Source: Thermaerobacter sp. FW80 | Lineage (GTDB): Bacteria; Bacillota; Sulfobacillia; Thermaerobacterales; Thermaerobacteraceae | Assembly: GCF_004634385.1 (NCBI RefSeq) | Contig: NZ_CP037895.1 | Span: 1,897,245-1,961,244 of the forward strand | Length of the DNA: 64,000 nucleotides | Reading direction: 5' to 3' | Part shown: positions 1 to 11,048 of the stretch, piece by piece | How the letters are laid out: each line of letters opens with the position of its first letter | How positions within the stretch are numbered: position 1 is the stretch's first letter | Notes under the pieces: model-generated | Seen by the model: the letters and a program-made list of their open reading frames with translations, nothing else | Databases searched by the model: none | What the model was told of the DNA's origin: nothing | Made by a program: the position numbers and the translations under genes

Positions 1-169
1 CCGCTGCCCCAGGGTTGCCCGGTCGCCGGCCCGATACGGGGTGCGACCGGCGGGCCGGACCGGACGATGCGACCTCGGCAGCACGGACGGAACCATCGCG
101 GTCACACGGAAAGGATTCGGAACGTGGTGGCGGTGGCAACGTGGTGACGGTCTGCGGGAGGATGGAGGC

Positions 170-916
170 ATGGCAGGGCATTCCAAGTGGGCGAACCGAA
201 AGCACCGCAAGGCTCGCCAGGATGCCAAGAAGGGGAAGATCTTCTCCAAGCTCTCGCGGGAGATCATCACCGCCGTGCGCCAGGGCGGCGGCGACCCCGA
301 CGCCAACCCGCGCCTGCGGCTGGCCCTGGAGCGGGCCCGGCAGTTCAGCATGCCCGCGGAGAACATCGAGCGCGCGATCAAGCGCGGCCTGGGCCAGTCC
401 GAGGCCGACGCCTACGAGGAGCTGATCTACGAGGGTTACGGCCCGGGCGGCGTGGCCCTGATGCTGGAGATCCTGACGGACAACCGCAACCGCAGCGCCA
501 GCGAGATCCGGCACATCTTCGCCAAGCACGGGGGCAACCTGGGCGAGAGCGGGTGCGTGGCATGGATGTTCGACCGCAAGGGCGTCATCACCGTGCCGAC
601 CCAGGGGGCGCCCGGCGAGGACGACCTGCTGTTGCTGGCGGTGGAGGCGGGGGCGGAGGACCTCAAGCAGGACGACGGCTTCTACACGATCTACACCGAC
701 CCCGACGACCTCCACCGGGTGCGGGAGGCGCTGGAGAAGGCCGGCGTGCCCATCGAGGACGCGGCGCTGCGCATGGTGCCGAAGACCGAGGTCAAGGTCG
801 AGGGCAAGGAGGCGGAGCAGCTCCTGCGCCTCTTGGACGCGCTGGAGGACCACGACGACGTCCAGGAGATCTACGGCAACTTCGAGCTGCCCGACGAGAT
901 GCTGGTGGAGTCCTGA
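170..916 (+). CDS. yebC: YebC/TACO1-family regulator
   Basis: Full-length (248 aa) member of the YebC/PmpR/TACO1 family. Family members have been described as DNA-binding regulators and, more recently, as translation factors that help ribosomes through difficult peptide stretches; which role applies here cannot be read from sequence. The N-terminus MAGHSKWANRKHRKARQDAK is the family signature, which fixes the start at 170 rather than at the in-frame ATG at 41. A GGAGG-containing stretch lies directly upstream of 170. The family is often encoded next to ruvC, as here with one gene between. The fold is well conserved to the C-terminus and nothing is missing. Confidence 0.95.
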   Translation: MAGHSKWANRKHRKARQDAKKGKIFSKLSREIITAVRQGGGDPDANPRLRLALERARQFSMPAENIERAIKRGLGQSEADAYEELIYEGYGPGGVALMLEILTDNRNRSASEIRHIFAKHGGNLGESGCVAWMFDRKGVITVPTQGAPGEDDLLLLAVEAGAEDLKQDDGFYTIYTDPDDLHRVREALEKAGVPIEDAALRMVPKTEVKVEGKEAEQLLRLLDALEDHDDVQEIYGNFELPDEMLVES

Positions 917-1083
917 CCTCGGCGGGCGGCGCCCTGATCTTCTCGGAGGGGACGCGACCGGCGCGGCGCTGCACGGGGAGGCCGTCCGGCGGCGCATAGG
1001 CGCGTGTACTGCGGGGCATCCTGGGCCGCGGAAGACCGCCCGCGACGGCGGATGCGGGGCGGCTGGGGAGGCGGCCCGCGGCG

Positions 1084-1665
1084 ATGGCGCGGAGGCATGC
1101 CGTGGCGGCGACGCTGTTGGCGGCGGCCATCCTGGCCGGGGTCGGGGTCGGCGCCTACTGGTGGCGCCAGGACGCGGCGGACCGCGGCCAAGGCGGGACG
1201 CCGTCGCGCCGGCGGGCGTCCCCGCTGGTGAACCTGACCCTGACGCCGGACACCCGGCTGGTCGAGCGCACGCGCTACCCCGCCTGCGGCGAGGCGGTGC
1301 TGGAGACCGAGCGGCCGCCCACGCCGGTGGAGACCGGCTGGCGCCTGTCGGACCTCCTGCGCAGCCGGGACACGTGGCGGCTGGCGCAGGCCACGCCGGA
1401 TCGCATCGTGCTCGAGCGCCAGCGGCCGGGTCCGTGTCCGCCCGCCGCCTGGTTGCGGTACCGCACCGTCCGCCTCCACCAGGGACACGTGGCCGTCTTC
1501 TACGGCCGGCCCGGGCGCCAGGGGCGGGACCTCGGGCCGTTGCGCCTGCTCACCGACCTTCCCGCCGAGCGCCTGCTCCCCGGGGATCGCCGGCGCCTGG
1601 AACAGGGGCTGGTGGTCGAAGGCGACGGGGAGGCCTGGCACGTCCTGGAGAGCCTCACGCCCTAG
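1084..1665 (+). CDS. bofC: BofC-like forespore checkpoint protein
   Basis: 193-aa protein with an N-terminal membrane or signal segment (about residues 5-25) followed by an extracytoplasmic part. The stretch from about residue 136 (VAVFYGRPG) through DLPAERLLPGDRRRLEQGL to the C-terminal LE resembles the BofC C-terminal domain. In Bacillus subtilis, BofC is a forespore-secreted regulator of the SpoIVB-dependent pro-SigK checkpoint, and bofC lies just upstream of ruvA. The same position here, between yebC and ruvC, supports the call. The N-terminal half is divergent and I identify it from the C-terminal domain and synteny only. Start ATG 1084 has a GGAGG about 12 bases upstream, which is a long spacing. 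Confidence 0.7.
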   Translation: MARRHAVAATLLAAAILAGVGVGAYWWRQDAADRGQGGTPSRRRASPLVNLTLTPDTRLVERTRYPACGEAVLETERPPTPVETGWRLSDLLRSRDTWRLAQATPDRIVLERQRPGPCPPAAWLRYRTVRLHQGHVAVFYGRPGRQGRDLGPLRLLTDLPAERLLPGDRRRLEQGLVVEGDGEAWHVLESLTP

Positions 1666-1994
1666 CGCAGGCCGCGCGCTGGAGCGGCTCGCGCCGCGAG
1701 CCCATGGCCCGCGCGGGAGATCCCCGCGGCGTCTGGAGCGCCCCACGACGTCTGGAGCGCCTCGCGACGTCACGAGTGCCGCACGGCGTGGCGCACGGCC
1801 GCGCGGCCGGGGCCGGCGGCGGCCGTCGCGGGCCCGGGTCGACCGGGGAGCCCGCTTCTTCCCCTGCTTCCCTGCGCAACGGCTCACCCCCCGTACGGCG
1901 CTGCCTCATCCCACGTCCGGACCGCTGGCGGCCACCCTGGCAACCGCAAGGAAGCGTCGTCCCCCCGTCGAAGAACCCAGGTTGGACGGGAGGG
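1666..1994. other. bofC-ruvC spacer with 19-bp tandem repeat
   Basis: No gene or promoter recognised. The only visible structure is four head-to-tail copies of a degenerate 19-bp unit at 1722-1797; the first two copies (1722-1740 and 1741-1759) share the run GTCTGGAGCG. The copies carry no stable open frame relation to the flanking genes. Confidence 0.6.
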
Positions 1995-2627
1995 ATGGCG
2001 GTGCGGGTGCTGGGCATCGACCCGGGGACGGCCACCATGGGCTTCGGGATCGTGGCGGTCTCCGGCACGACGCTGGTCCCCGTCGCGTACGGCGTGATCC
2101 GGACGCCGGCGGGCCAGCCGGCGGCGCTGCGGCTGGCGGCCATCCACCGCGATCTCGGGGAGCTGATCCGCCGGCACCGACCCCACGCCATGGCGGTGGA
2201 GCGCCTGTTCCTCCAGAAGAACCGGTCCAGCGCCCTGCACGTGGGCCAGGCCCGGGGCGTCGCCCTGCTGGCCGCGGCCCAGGCCGGCCTTCCCGTGTAC
2301 GAGTACGCGCCCCATGAGGTGAAGCAGGCGGTGGTCGGCTACGGCCGCGCGGCCAAGGACCAGGTCCAGCGCATGGTCCAGGCGCTGCTCGGCATGGCCC
2401 GTCCGCCGGTACCCGACGACGCGGCGGATGCGCTGGCGGTGGCGGTCTGCTGCCTCCACGCCCGGACGTCGGCCTGGGCGGGGGGTGGGGCGGCGACGGA
2501 GCCCGCCTGGGCGCCGGGTGCCGCGGCGGTGGCCGGGGCGGTGCGGCCGGCCGGCGGCGGGGAGGGAGGGGGCGCCACGGCCCCGGGCGGGCGGCCGTCG
2601 GCCGGCGGCGGGGGGGTCGGCGCGTGA
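1995..2627 (+). CDS. ruvC: Holliday junction resolvase RuvC
   Basis: Endonuclease that cuts Holliday junctions symmetrically, working with RuvAB at the end of homologous recombination. The RNase H-like fold is recognised from the first strand GIDPGTATMGFGI (catalytic Asp9), AVERLF (Glu69) and the C-terminal DDAADALAVA (Asp142 and Asp145), so all four catalytic acids are present. 210 aa; the last about 50 residues are an Ala/Gly/Pro-rich tail that goes beyond the usual enzyme length. The stop overlaps the ruvA GTG start by 4 bases (GTGA), indicating translational coupling in a ruvC-ruvA-ruvB operon. ATG 1995 follows GGGAGGG closely. Confidence 0.95.
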   Translation: MAVRVLGIDPGTATMGFGIVAVSGTTLVPVAYGVIRTPAGQPAALRLAAIHRDLGELIRRHRPHAMAVERLFLQKNRSSALHVGQARGVALLAAAQAGLPVYEYAPHEVKQAVVGYGRAAKDQVQRMVQALLGMARPPVPDDAADALAVAVCCLHARTSAWAGGGAATEPAWAPGAAAVAGAVRPAGGGEGGGATAPGGRPSAGGGGVGA

Positions 2628-3292
2628 TCGCCTTCCTGCGCGGCCGGCTGGCGGCCGTGGCCGGCGACGAGGTGTGGATCGACGTGGGCGGGGTCGGCTT
2701 TCGCGTGGCCGTCTCCCGCCAGACCCAGCGGCGGCTCCCTGGGGTGGGCGAGCCCGTTCGGCTCCTCACCCGGCTCGTGGTGCGGGAGGAGCAATGGGCG
2801 CTCTACGGGTTCGCCACCGCGGACGAACAGGCGGCCTTCGACGCCCTCTTGGCCGTCAGCGGGGTGGGCCCGCGGGTCGCGCTGGCGGTGCTCTCGGTGC
2901 TCACGCCGGAGGAGCTGCGACGGGCCGCGGTGCTGCAGGATCCGGCGCCCTTGACCCGGGCGCCCGGGGTCGGGCCGAAGCTGGCGCGGCGCATGGTGAT
3001 GGAGCTGCGCGACCGGCTGGGGGAGCCCGCGGCCGCAGGCGCCCGCGGGGGCGCCTTGCCGGGCGCAGAACCCGTCGGTCGTCCTGGCCCGGGGCCGCTG
3101 GGGGGCGAGGAGACCCCCCGGGCCGATGCGATGGCGGCGCTGGAGGCCCTGGGCTACACCCGTGTCGAAGCGGAGGGCGCCCTGGCCGCGGCCGCCGCTG
3201 AGGTCGAACCGGACGCCCCTGCGGCCGCGTGGGTGCGGGCGGCGCTGCGGGTGCTGGGCGGCGCCCGCGCGGCGGGAGGTGCGGGCCGATGA
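2624..3292 (+). CDS. ruvA: Holliday junction DNA helicase subunit RuvA
   Basis: DNA-binding subunit that holds the Holliday junction square-planar for RuvB-driven branch migration. 222 aa with the N-terminal OB-fold ([20 protein letters not shown]), two helix-hairpin-helix motifs ([13 protein letters not shown] and [14 protein letters not shown]) and a C-terminal helical domain that contacts RuvB (about residues 165-215). A Gly/Pro-rich linker of about 30 residues separates domains II and III, as in other RuvA proteins. It uses a GTG start inside the ruvC stop, and its own TGA overlaps the ruvB ATG. Confidence 0.95.
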   Translation: MIAFLRGRLAAVAGDEVWIDVGGVGFRVAVSRQTQRRLPGVGEPVRLLTRLVVREEQWALYGFATADEQAAFDALLAVSGVGPRVALAVLSVLTPEELRRAAVLQDPAPLTRAPGVGPKLARRMVMELRDRLGEPAAAGARGGALPGAEPVGRPGPGPLGGEETPRADAMAALEALGYTRVEAEGALAAAAAEVEPDAPAAAWVRAALRVLGGARAAGGAGR

Positions 3293-4380
3293 TCGAAGAG
3301 GAACGGGTGGTCTCCAGCCGGCTGCAGCCCGGGGATGCGCCCGTCGAGGCGGGCCTGCGGCCCCAGTCCCTGGCCGACTTCCCCGGCCAGGAGGCGGTCA
3401 AGGAGAGGCTGGCGATCTACATCCAGGCGGCGCGGGAGCGCGGCGACGCGCTGGATCACGTGCTGCTCTACGGGCCGCCGGGCTTGGGCAAGACGTCCCT
3501 GGCCCACGTGATCGCCCGCGAGCTGGGCGTGGGCTTTCGCATGACCTCGGGACCGGCCATCGAGCGGGCCGGGGACCTGGCCGCGCTGCTGACCAACCTC
3601 AACGACCGGGACGTGCTGTTCATCGACGAGATCCACCGGTTGCCCCGGCCGGTCGAGGAGGTCCTCTACCCCGCCATGGAGGACTTCGCCCTCGACCTGA
3701 TCATCGGCAAGGGGCCGGCGGCGCGCTCGCTGCGCATCGACCTGCCCCGCTTCACCCTGGTGGGGGCGACCACCCGGGCGGGTCGGCTGACGGGACCGCT
3801 GCGCGACCGGTTCGGGGTGCTCTTGCGCCTCGAGTACTACCGCCCGGAGGAGCTGGTCCAGATCGTCCTGCGTTCGGCGCGGATCCTCGGCGTCCCCATC
3901 GATCCCGAGGGGGCCGAGGAGGTGGCCCGGCGGGCGCGCGGCACGCCGCGGGTCGCCAACCGGCTGCTGCGGCGGCTGCGCGACTACGCCCAGGTGCGGG
4001 CCGACGGCGTGATCACCGCCGAGGTGGCCCGGGCGGGCCTGGACCTGATGGAGGTCGACCCGCTGGGGCTCGATCGCGCGGACCGGCGGCTGCTGACGGT
4101 GATGGCGGAGCACTACGGCGGCGGGCCGGTCGGCCTGGAGACCCTGGCGGCGGCCATCGGCGAGGAGCCGGAGACCATCGAGGACGTCTACGAGCCGTAT
4201 CTGATGCAGATGGGATTCCTCCAGCGGACGCCGCGCGGGCGGGTGCTGGCGCGTCGCGCGTACGAGCACCTGGGGTTGCCGGTGCCCCCCAGCCTCGAGG
4301 AGGGGACCGCGGCCGGCGCGGCCGGTTCGTCGGGAGCCGGGGCCGCCGCGGATCCACAGCAGCGGCTGGCGGGTCTGTAA
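3289..4380 (+). CDS. ruvB: Holliday junction helicase motor RuvB
   Basis: Hexameric AAA+ ATPase that pumps DNA through the RuvA-bound junction. 363 aa. Walker A is GPPGLGKT (residues 62-69), Walker B is VLFIDEIH (about 109-116), followed by sensor 1 (GATTRAG), the LRDRFG arginine-finger region and the C-terminal winged-helix domain ([19 protein letters not shown]). The ATG overlaps the ruvA stop (ATGA). About the last 25 residues are an Ala/Gly tail, and the DNA encoding that tail contains one copy of the recurrent 11-mer GCCGGTTCGTC (4321-4331). Confidence 0.97.
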   Translation: MIEEERVVSSRLQPGDAPVEAGLRPQSLADFPGQEAVKERLAIYIQAARERGDALDHVLLYGPPGLGKTSLAHVIARELGVGFRMTSGPAIERAGDLAALLTNLNDRDVLFIDEIHRLPRPVEEVLYPAMEDFALDLIIGKGPAARSLRIDLPRFTLVGATTRAGRLTGPLRDRFGVLLRLEYYRPEELVQIVLRSARILGVPIDPEGAEEVARRARGTPRVANRLLRRLRDYAQVRADGVITAEVARAGLDLMEVDPLGLDRADRRLLTVMAEHYGGGPVGLETLAAAIGEEPETIEDVYEPYLMQMGFLQRTPRGRVLARRAYEHLGLPVPPSLEEGTAAGAAGSSGAGAAADPQQRLAGL

Positions 4381-4414
4381 AGATTTCGTCACAATGTTGT
4401 AAACTTCGTTCGAG

Positions 4415-4448
4415 AAGGCGGGCGAGGGGGCAGCCCCTCGCCCGCCTT
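4415..4448 (+). terminator. Perfect GC hairpin after ruvB, no U-tract
   Basis: A 15-bp perfect stem (4415-4429 pairing with 4434-4448) with a 4-base loop sits 35 bases after ruvB. No run of T follows. Its position and perfection suggest a transcription terminator or an mRNA 3'-end stabiliser. Confidence 0.6.
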
Positions 4449-4484
4449 GGACCCGCGGGTCGAGGACGGGTGAGGACGGTGGGG

Positions 4485-4700
4485 ATGAGCGAGATCGGAC
4501 GCTGGCTGGTGATCATGGGGCTCGGGCTCGCCGCCTTCGGCCTGGTGCTGTGGCTGGCCGGGCGCGTGGGCTTCGGCGGCCTGCCGGGGGACATCGTCAT
4601 CCGGCGCGGCAACTTCACCTTCTTCTTCCCCCTCGCCAGCTCGCTGGTCCTGAGCTTGCTCCTGACCCTGGTGCTGAACCTGCTGTTCCGGGGGCGGTAG
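4485..4700 (+). CDS. DUF2905 small membrane protein
   Basis: 71-aa protein with two predicted membrane helices (about residues 7-25 and 48-68) separated by the conserved loop GRVGFGGLPGDI and IRRGNF, which is the hallmark of the DUF2905 family. Function unknown. The family is commonly found next to ruvB in Bacillota, as here. The start is ATG 4485; a GTG a few codons upstream is also in frame. Confidence 0.85.
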   Translation: MSEIGRWLVIMGLGLAAFGLVLWLAGRVGFGGLPGDIVIRRGNFTFFFPLASSLVLSLLLTLVLNLLFRGR

Positions 4701-5062
4701 CGGGCGATGGCCTGATCGGGAGGCGTCAGCCGCCGGCGGCCGGTCCCGGGCAGCATCCGGCGGTGGCGTCGCCTCGGGGGCGGTCGGGGGCGGTGGCGTC
4801 GTCTCCGGGGCGGTTGCCGGCGGTGGCGCCGCCGGCGCGCCACGCCACCGTCCGGAGGTGCCCCTGGCGGATGCGCGGGCGCCTGCGCGGCGGGGACGGC
4901 GCGGGTCCGCCGGCCGCGCGGGACGGCCTGCCGGGTCGGTGCAGCGGGTGAGGGGGCGGGGGGAGCGCGGGGCGGCCGAGGCGGACGCCGTGCGGGCATG
5001 GGGCGGCAGGAGCGGGAAGGACCCGGCCGCCCCGGAGGGGAGCCAGCCGACGGGGTGGAGCC
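4701..5062. other. DUF2905-sigI spacer with 30-bp repeat
   Basis: No gene recognised. Contains two and a half copies of a 30-bp unit beginning CGGTGGCG at 4761, 4791 and 4821; copies 1 and 2 match at about 25 of 30 positions. I looked for a SigI-type autoregulatory promoter before sigI but cannot identify one with confidence. Confidence 0.55.
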
Positions 5063-5785
5063 ATGGGTGCCAGCCCCCTGGGGACGGACCAGCTGATTGT
5101 CGCGGCCAAGGCGGGGGACGACGACGCCCGCAACGAGCTGATCCGGGCGTACACCCCCTTCGTCCTCAAGGTGGCGTCCCGCGTCTGCGGCCGCTACCTG
5201 CACCCCGGCCAGGACGAGGAGATCAGCATCGGGCTCCTCGCCTTCAACGAGGCCATCGATCGCTTCGACGCCCGCCGGGGCAACAACTTCATCGCCTTCG
5301 CCGAGACGGTGATCAAGCGCCGGCTCATCGATCACTTCCGCAAGCAGACCGCGACCCGGGTGGCGGTCCCCTTCAGCGATCTGGAGACGGAGGACGAGGA
5401 CGGCCATCCCGTCAACCAGGTGGACATCCAGGCGGCCCTGGACCGCCATGCCCTGGCGGAGGAAGCCTGGGAGCGGCGTCAGGAGATCCTGCGGCTGCAG
5501 CAGGAGCTGGCCCAGTTCGGCATCCGGTTCAGCGACCTCGTGGAGAGCTGTCCGAAGCACAAGGACGCCCGCGACCGGGCGATCCAGGTCGCCCGGCGCC
5601 TGGCCACGGTTCCCGCCTACCGCGAAGCCCTCCTCAAGAACCGCACCCTGCCCCTGCGGGAGCTGGCGGCCGACCCCCTGGTGCAGGCCTCCCGCAAGAC
5701 CCTGGAGCGACAGCGCAAGTACATCGTGGCCGTTGCCCTGATCCTCATGGGCGACTATGTATACCTGCAGGAGTACGTGGCATGA
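5063..5785 (+). CDS. sigI: RNA polymerase sigma factor SigI
   Basis: Alternative sigma factor of the SigI family, used for heat or envelope and, in thermophilic clostridia, polysaccharide responses. 240 aa. Sigma region 2 is seen at about residues 20-95 (RAYTPFVLKVASRVCGRYL to FAETVIKRRLIDHFRK). The C-terminal SigI-type domain ends with MGDYVYLQEYV, a family hallmark replacing the usual region 4. The adjacent downstream gene encodes the matching anti-sigma factor, the standard sigI-rsgI arrangement. Start ATG 5063 follows GGTGGAG. Confidence 0.92.
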   Translation: MGASPLGTDQLIVAAKAGDDDARNELIRAYTPFVLKVASRVCGRYLHPGQDEEISIGLLAFNEAIDRFDARRGNNFIAFAETVIKRRLIDHFRKQTATRVAVPFSDLETEDEDGHPVNQVDIQAALDRHALAEEAWERRQEILRLQQELAQFGIRFSDLVESCPKHKDARDRAIQVARRLATVPAYREALLKNRTLPLRELAADPLVQASRKTLERQRKYIVAVALILMGDYVYLQEYVA

Positions 5786-5900
5786 GCGGGAATCCGCGAA
5801 GCGACGGGAGAACCACCCCCGCAGCGGGTGCTTCCGCTGCGTAGGGAGTAACGGGGCCGGGCGCCGCGATCCAGCCGGTCGGGGGAGGCGGGCAGGGCCG

Positions 5901-7622
5901 ATGGGGGCCAAGGCGGTGGTGCTGGAGATCGACGGGGACAGCGCCGTCGTCCTGCGGGAGGGCGGCGAGTTCCTGCGCGTGCCCCTGCGCGGTCGCCGGT
6001 GGCAGGTGGGGCAGGAGGTGGTCCTCGACCCGGTGCCCGCCCGCCGGTCGCCCTGGCGGCGGCTGATCGTCTGGTCGGCGGCCGCGGCGCTGCTGGTCGG
6101 CGTCTTCAGCGGCTTCCTGGTCACCCCGGCGGCCGCCCAGCCGGCCGGGTACGTCACGGTGGACCTGGACCCCGCCCGGGTGGGCCTGGTGACCGATGCG
6201 TGGGCGGTGGTGCTGGGCGTCGAGCCCCTCACGCGCGAGGCGGTGGCGCTGGTGGAGCCCGTGGCGTGGGCCGGGGTGCCGGTGGACCGGGCCATCGTGG
6301 GGCTGATCGAGCGGGCCCTGGGGCAGCCGGGGATGCAGCCCGGCGTGGTGGTCATCGCCGCCGCGCCCTTGGCGGAGGGGCTCGGGCTGCCGCCGGCGGT
6401 GCGGCAGGCGGTGGGGCGCGCCCAATGGGGCACGGCGCGGTTGCTGGATCGGGGCGCCGAGCCCGCGGCTGCCGCCGTCGTCACCGTCGAGGATCCCGAG
6501 GTGGGGGTGCGCCTCGCCCAGCTGGCCCGGCGGACCGGGATGTCGCTGTTCCAGGTCGCGGCGCTGCTCGGCGCCCGGATCCAGCAGATCGGCGGCGTCC
6601 AGGCCGGCGGGGAGGGTCCGGAGGCGGTCCGGCGGGCGTTGGCGGAGCTGGCCGACCTGCCGCCGGAGCAGTTGCACCGGGCGTGGTCGGCGGCGCCGAG
6701 CCCAGGGGTCGTGGCGGACGGGGCGGCGACCGCGGGCGGCGCCGCCGCCCCGGGCCGTGGCTCCCGCCGGGCGCCGCGGGAGGGTCGGCCCGCATCCCCG
6801 TCGGGCCGCGGGGCGGCCGCCGACTCCGCAGCGCAGGGCGGATCGCGGGGGCCCGCCGCGGCCGGAGCGGGGGACGGCGCGCTCCCGCCCCCGGTGATCG
6901 GGCTGCAGCTGGTCGACCTGCTCGGCCGGCAGATCGACGGCATCGTGCGGGGACTTCTGCTGCTCCGCCCCATCCCGGCGGAGGCCGGGTCGCCGTCGCG
7001 CCCGGCCACGGAGGGGGCGGGGCGCGGCCGGGGCGGCGCCGAAGGCACCCGCGGGCCAGGTATGGCGACGGGCCGCCCGGGGCCCGCCGAGAGGGGGCGC
7101 GGCACGGCGGACGGCGGGGACGGCGGCGGTCGGGGCCGCGGCGAGCAGGGCCGCGCGCAACGGCTGGCCGACGACCGGTCGGCCCAGGGGACGGTGCAGC
7201 CGGCGCCGCCGGCGGTCCGCCGGCCCTCCGCGGACCGGCGGGATGACACGGACGACCGGCGCCAGGACCGGCGCGGCGGCCGGGCCTCCGGCGGCCCCCG
7301 CGATGGCGGCGGGCGGGAGGCCGATGGCCGCCGCCGGACCGACCCCGCGGGCGGACGGTCCGGGCAGGGTGCGGGCGAGCCCGCCCGGCGCCAGGAGGCC
7401 GCGGCACCGTCTCCGCGTGCCCCCGAGCGGCACCACCGGGGGAACGAAGGCGCGGGGACGGAGGGGCGCAGGGAGCGGGACGACCGCTCGCGCCGGCAGG
7501 CCGACGCCGGGCGGCTCGACCTGGGCGAGCTCCTCGAGGACCTGTGGACGTGTTCGGAGCAAGACCACGGCCCGTTGGGCCGCCTCTTCGGGAGCATCAA
7601 GGAGCCGCTGCTCTGCCGCTAG
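5901..7622 (+). CDS. rsgI: Anti-sigma-I factor RsgI
   Basis: Membrane-spanning anti-sigma factor expected to hold SigI inactive until an extracytoplasmic signal is received. 573 aa. The RsgI N-terminal cytoplasmic domain is visible at residues 1-45 ([20 protein letters not shown]), then one membrane helix (about 55-78) and the periplasmic conserved segment starting YVTVDLDPA (about 84-150). The remaining roughly 350 residues are Gly/Arg/Ala-rich, apparently disordered, with islands such as [16 protein letters not shown] and a conserved-looking C-terminus ([16 protein letters not shown]). No carbohydrate-binding module of the kind found in cellulolytic clostridial RsgI proteins is visible. ATG 5901 is chosen because the N-terminal domain begins there. 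Confidence 0.85.
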   Translation: MGAKAVVLEIDGDSAVVLREGGEFLRVPLRGRRWQVGQEVVLDPVPARRSPWRRLIVWSAAAALLVGVFSGFLVTPAAAQPAGYVTVDLDPARVGLVTDAWAVVLGVEPLTREAVALVEPVAWAGVPVDRAIVGLIERALGQPGMQPGVVVIAAAPLAEGLGLPPAVRQAVGRAQWGTARLLDRGAEPAAAAVVTVEDPEVGVRLAQLARRTGMSLFQVAALLGARIQQIGGVQAGGEGPEAVRRALAELADLPPEQLHRAWSAAPSPGVVADGAATAGGAAAPGRGSRRAPREGRPASPSGRGAAADSAAQGGSRGPAAAGAGDGALPPPVIGLQLVDLLGRQIDGIVRGLLLLRPIPAEAGSPSRPATEGAGRGRGGAEGTRGPGMATGRPGPAERGRGTADGGDGGGRGRGEQGRAQRLADDRSAQGTVQPAPPAVRRPSADRRDDTDDRRQDRRGGRASGGPRDGGGREADGRRRTDPAGGRSGQGAGEPARRQEAAAPSPRAPERHHRGNEGAGTEGRRERDDRSRRQADAGRLDLGELLEDLWTCSEQDHGPLGRLFGSIKEPLLCR

Positions 7623-7714
7623 CCAGGGCCCCTGGCCCGCGCCCGGGACGCTCCGCCCGCTCCGGGCGGGGCTCCATCCCCGGGGCGGGGGGACGGCCCC
7701 GCGCCGCCCAGCGG

Positions 7715-7772
7715 TCCCGGACGGCCGGCCCGACGCCTCCCCCTCCCGGACGGCCGGCCCGACGCCTCCCCG
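7715..7772. repeat. 29-bp tandem duplication upstream of queA
   Basis: Two adjacent 29-bp copies (7715-7743 and 7744-7772), identical over the first 28 bases, each beginning TCCCGGACGGCC. They lie in the rsgI-queA spacer about 50 bases before the queA promoter element. Confidence 0.9.
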
Positions 7773-7820
7773 ACGCCACGGCCCCAGGGGCGAAGCCCCG
7801 GGGCCTCGTTGCGTCCGTTG

Positions 7821-7829
7821 TGCCATAAT
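7821..7829 (+). promoter_or_regulatory. Extended -10 promoter for queA
   Basis: TGcCATAAT at 7821-7829 matches an extended -10 element (TGnTATAAT, one mismatch). No good -35 is present at 16-18 bp spacing, as is typical of extended -10 promoters. Transcription would start near 7836, so the in-frame ATG at 7828 could not be the queA start. Confidence 0.5.
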
Positions 7830-7878
7830 GGCCTTCGTGATCCCCGTGGCGGCGTGCGAGGGAGGCGCTGCAGGCGCG

Positions 7879-8943
7879 ATGCGGGTCGACGAGTTCGACT
7901 ACGACCTGCCGCCCGAGCTCATCGCCCAGGAGCCGCTGCCCGAGCGGGACGCCTCGCGCCTGATGGTGGTCGACCGCGACAGTGGGCGATGGATCCACGC
8001 CCGTTTCCGCGACCTGCCCCGCTTCTTGCGGCCGGGCGATTGCCTGGTCCTCAACGACACCCGGGTGCGGCCGGCGCGCCTCTTCGGCCGCCGCGCCACG
8101 GGCGGGCAGGTGGAGTTCCTGCTCCTCGACCCCCTGGGCGACGGCCGGTGGCTGGCCCTGGGCCGGCCGGGGCGCCGGTTGCGGGCGGGGACGGTGGCGA
8201 TCTGCGGCGACGACCGCCCCCTCCGGGTCCACGTGGAGGAGGTGCGGGACGGCGGCGAGCGGGTGATCCGCCTCGAGCCGCCGTCCGGGGAGACGGTGGA
8301 CGAGACCCTGCAGCGGCTGGGCCGCGTCCCCCTCCCGCCCTACATCCGCAAGGAGCTGGACGACCCGGAGCGCTACCAGACGGTCTATGCCCGGGAGGAG
8401 GGTTCGGTCGCCGCGCCCACCGCGGGGCTGCACTTCACCCCCGAGCTCCTGGCCCGGCTCGAGGCCCAGGGCGTCCGGATCGCCTACCTGACCCTCCACG
8501 TGGGCGTGGGCACCTTCCGCCCGGTGACCGTGGACCGCGTGGAGGAACACCGGATGCACGCCGAGTTCTACCGGGTCGAACCGGCGACCGCCGCGGCGAT
8601 CAACGCCACCCGCGCCCAGGGCGGCCGGGTGGTGGCGGTGGGCACCACCGTCACCCGCACCCTGGAGACCGTGGCCGCCGACGACGGCACCGTCCGGCCG
8701 GGCAGCGGGTGGACCGACCTGTTCATCTACCCCGGGTACCGGTTCAAGGCCATCGACGGCCTGATCACCAACTTCCACCTGCCGCGGTCGACCCTGATCA
8801 TGCTGGTGGCCGCGCTGCTGGGCAAGGAGCGGACCCTGGCCGCGTACCGGGAGGCGGTGGCCCGGCGGTACCGGTTCTTCAGCTTCGGCGACGCGATGCT
8901 GATCCTGCCGGGCGTGGCCCCGCACGCCGGGGAGCCCGCGTAG
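7879..8943 (+). CDS. queA: S-adenosylmethionine:tRNA ribosyltransferase-isomerase QueA
   Basis: Transfers and isomerises the ribosyl group of SAM to preQ1 at position 34 of tRNA, making epoxyqueuosine. 354 aa, full length. Recognised from [20 protein letters not shown] at the N-terminus, [20 protein letters not shown] with the following [20 protein letters not shown], and the C-terminal [16 protein letters not shown] 7879 matches the family N-terminus. tgt follows 288 bases downstream, the same pairing as in Bacillus. An imperfect GC hairpin lies at 8951-8993 just after the stop. Confidence 0.97.
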   Translation: MRVDEFDYDLPPELIAQEPLPERDASRLMVVDRDSGRWIHARFRDLPRFLRPGDCLVLNDTRVRPARLFGRRATGGQVEFLLLDPLGDGRWLALGRPGRRLRAGTVAICGDDRPLRVHVEEVRDGGERVIRLEPPSGETVDETLQRLGRVPLPPYIRKELDDPERYQTVYAREEGSVAAPTAGLHFTPELLARLEAQGVRIAYLTLHVGVGTFRPVTVDRVEEHRMHAEFYRVEPATAAAINATRAQGGRVVAVGTTVTRTLETVAADDGTVRPGSGWTDLFIYPGYRFKAIDGLITNFHLPRSTLIMLVAALLGKERTLAAYREAVARRYRFFSFGDAMLILPGVAPHAGEPA

Positions 8944-10407
<1,464 letters not shown>

Positions 10408-10432
10408 GCGGCGACCCCCGGCGGAGGCGGCC

Positions 10433-10450
10433 GGTTCGTCCGGACGAACC
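10433..10450. promoter_or_regulatory. 18-bp perfect palindrome containing the recurrent 11-mer
   Basis: GGTTCGTCC immediately followed by its reverse complement forms an 18-bp perfect palindrome in the tgt-yajC spacer. It is a back-to-back version of the word GCCGGTTCGTCC that recurs through the window. It could be a protein-binding site or part of a tgt terminator (an imperfect hairpin extends it to about 10429-10455). Confidence 0.5.
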
Positions 10451-10600
10451 CGGCCCGGCCAGGGGCCCGCGCCGCGGCGGCTCGGGCGCCGGGAGCGCGG
10501 GGGACCGCCTCGGCCGACGGGGCGCGACGAGCCGGGAGGAGGCCGCCGACGGCCCGCGAACCGGTGTAGGGTACACTTTGCGGGGAGGCGAGGTGGCGCC

Positions 10601-10882
10601 GTGCCGGAACAGGAGAACGCCTTGCTGGTCAACCTGCTGATCTTCGCGCTGTTCTTCGGCCTGATGTGGTTCATGCTGATCCGGCCGCAGCAACAGCAGC
10701 AGCGGCGGCGACGGGAGATGCTGGCGCGCCTCAAGGTGGGCGACAAGGTGGTCACCATCGGCGGCATCTTCGGCACCCTGACGCGGGTGGACGAAGACAC
10801 GGTGCGCCTGCGCATCGCCGACAAGGTGGAGATCCGCCTCAGTCGCGACGCGGTGGCCCGGGTCCTGGGGCAGGACGACTAG
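10601..10882 (+). CDS. yajC: Sec translocase accessory protein YajC
   Basis: 93-aa single-pass membrane protein of the SecDF-YajC complex that assists protein export. The N-terminal helix (about residues 8-27, LLVNLLIFALFFGLMWFML) is followed by the family motif IRPQQQQQRRRREML and the KVGDKVVTIGGIFGTLTRV domain. GTG start at 10601. A TACACT at 10572-10577 could be its -10 element, without a clear -35. secD/secF are not in the window. Confidence 0.93.
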   Translation: MPEQENALLVNLLIFALFFGLMWFMLIRPQQQQQRRRREMLARLKVGDKVVTIGGIFGTLTRVDEDTVRLRIADKVEIRLSRDAVARVLGQDD

Positions 10883-10893
10883 CCGTCCTGCGC

Positions 10894-10939
10894 CCGGTCC
10901 GAGCCCGCGGCCCGGGGGCGGGCCGCGGGCTCGGACCGG
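10894..10939 (+). terminator. 21-bp perfect hairpin after yajC, no U-tract
   Basis: Stem 10894-10914 pairs perfectly with 10919-10939 around a GGGG loop, starting 12 bases after the yajC stop. There is no downstream T run. It separates the queA-tgt-yajC group from the glutamate dehydrogenase gene. Confidence 0.7.
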
Positions 10940-11048
10940 CGGGAGCCTGCGCACGCACCCCAGGGCCGGGCCGGCGGCCGGGAGGGGGAGACGGGGAGGG
11001 GCCGCGGGGGCCTGCCGCAGCCGCAACGCAGCGGAAGGGGGCCTCACG

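Noticed and set aside
4013-7600. 1195-codon minus-strand frame opposite sigI-rsgI
   Set aside because: Antisense to genes with clear family motifs; Pro/Ser/Arg-rich shadow.
7828-7878. In-frame upstream start for queA at 7828
   Set aside because: It lies inside the probable -10 element and adds 17 residues not found at the family N-terminus.
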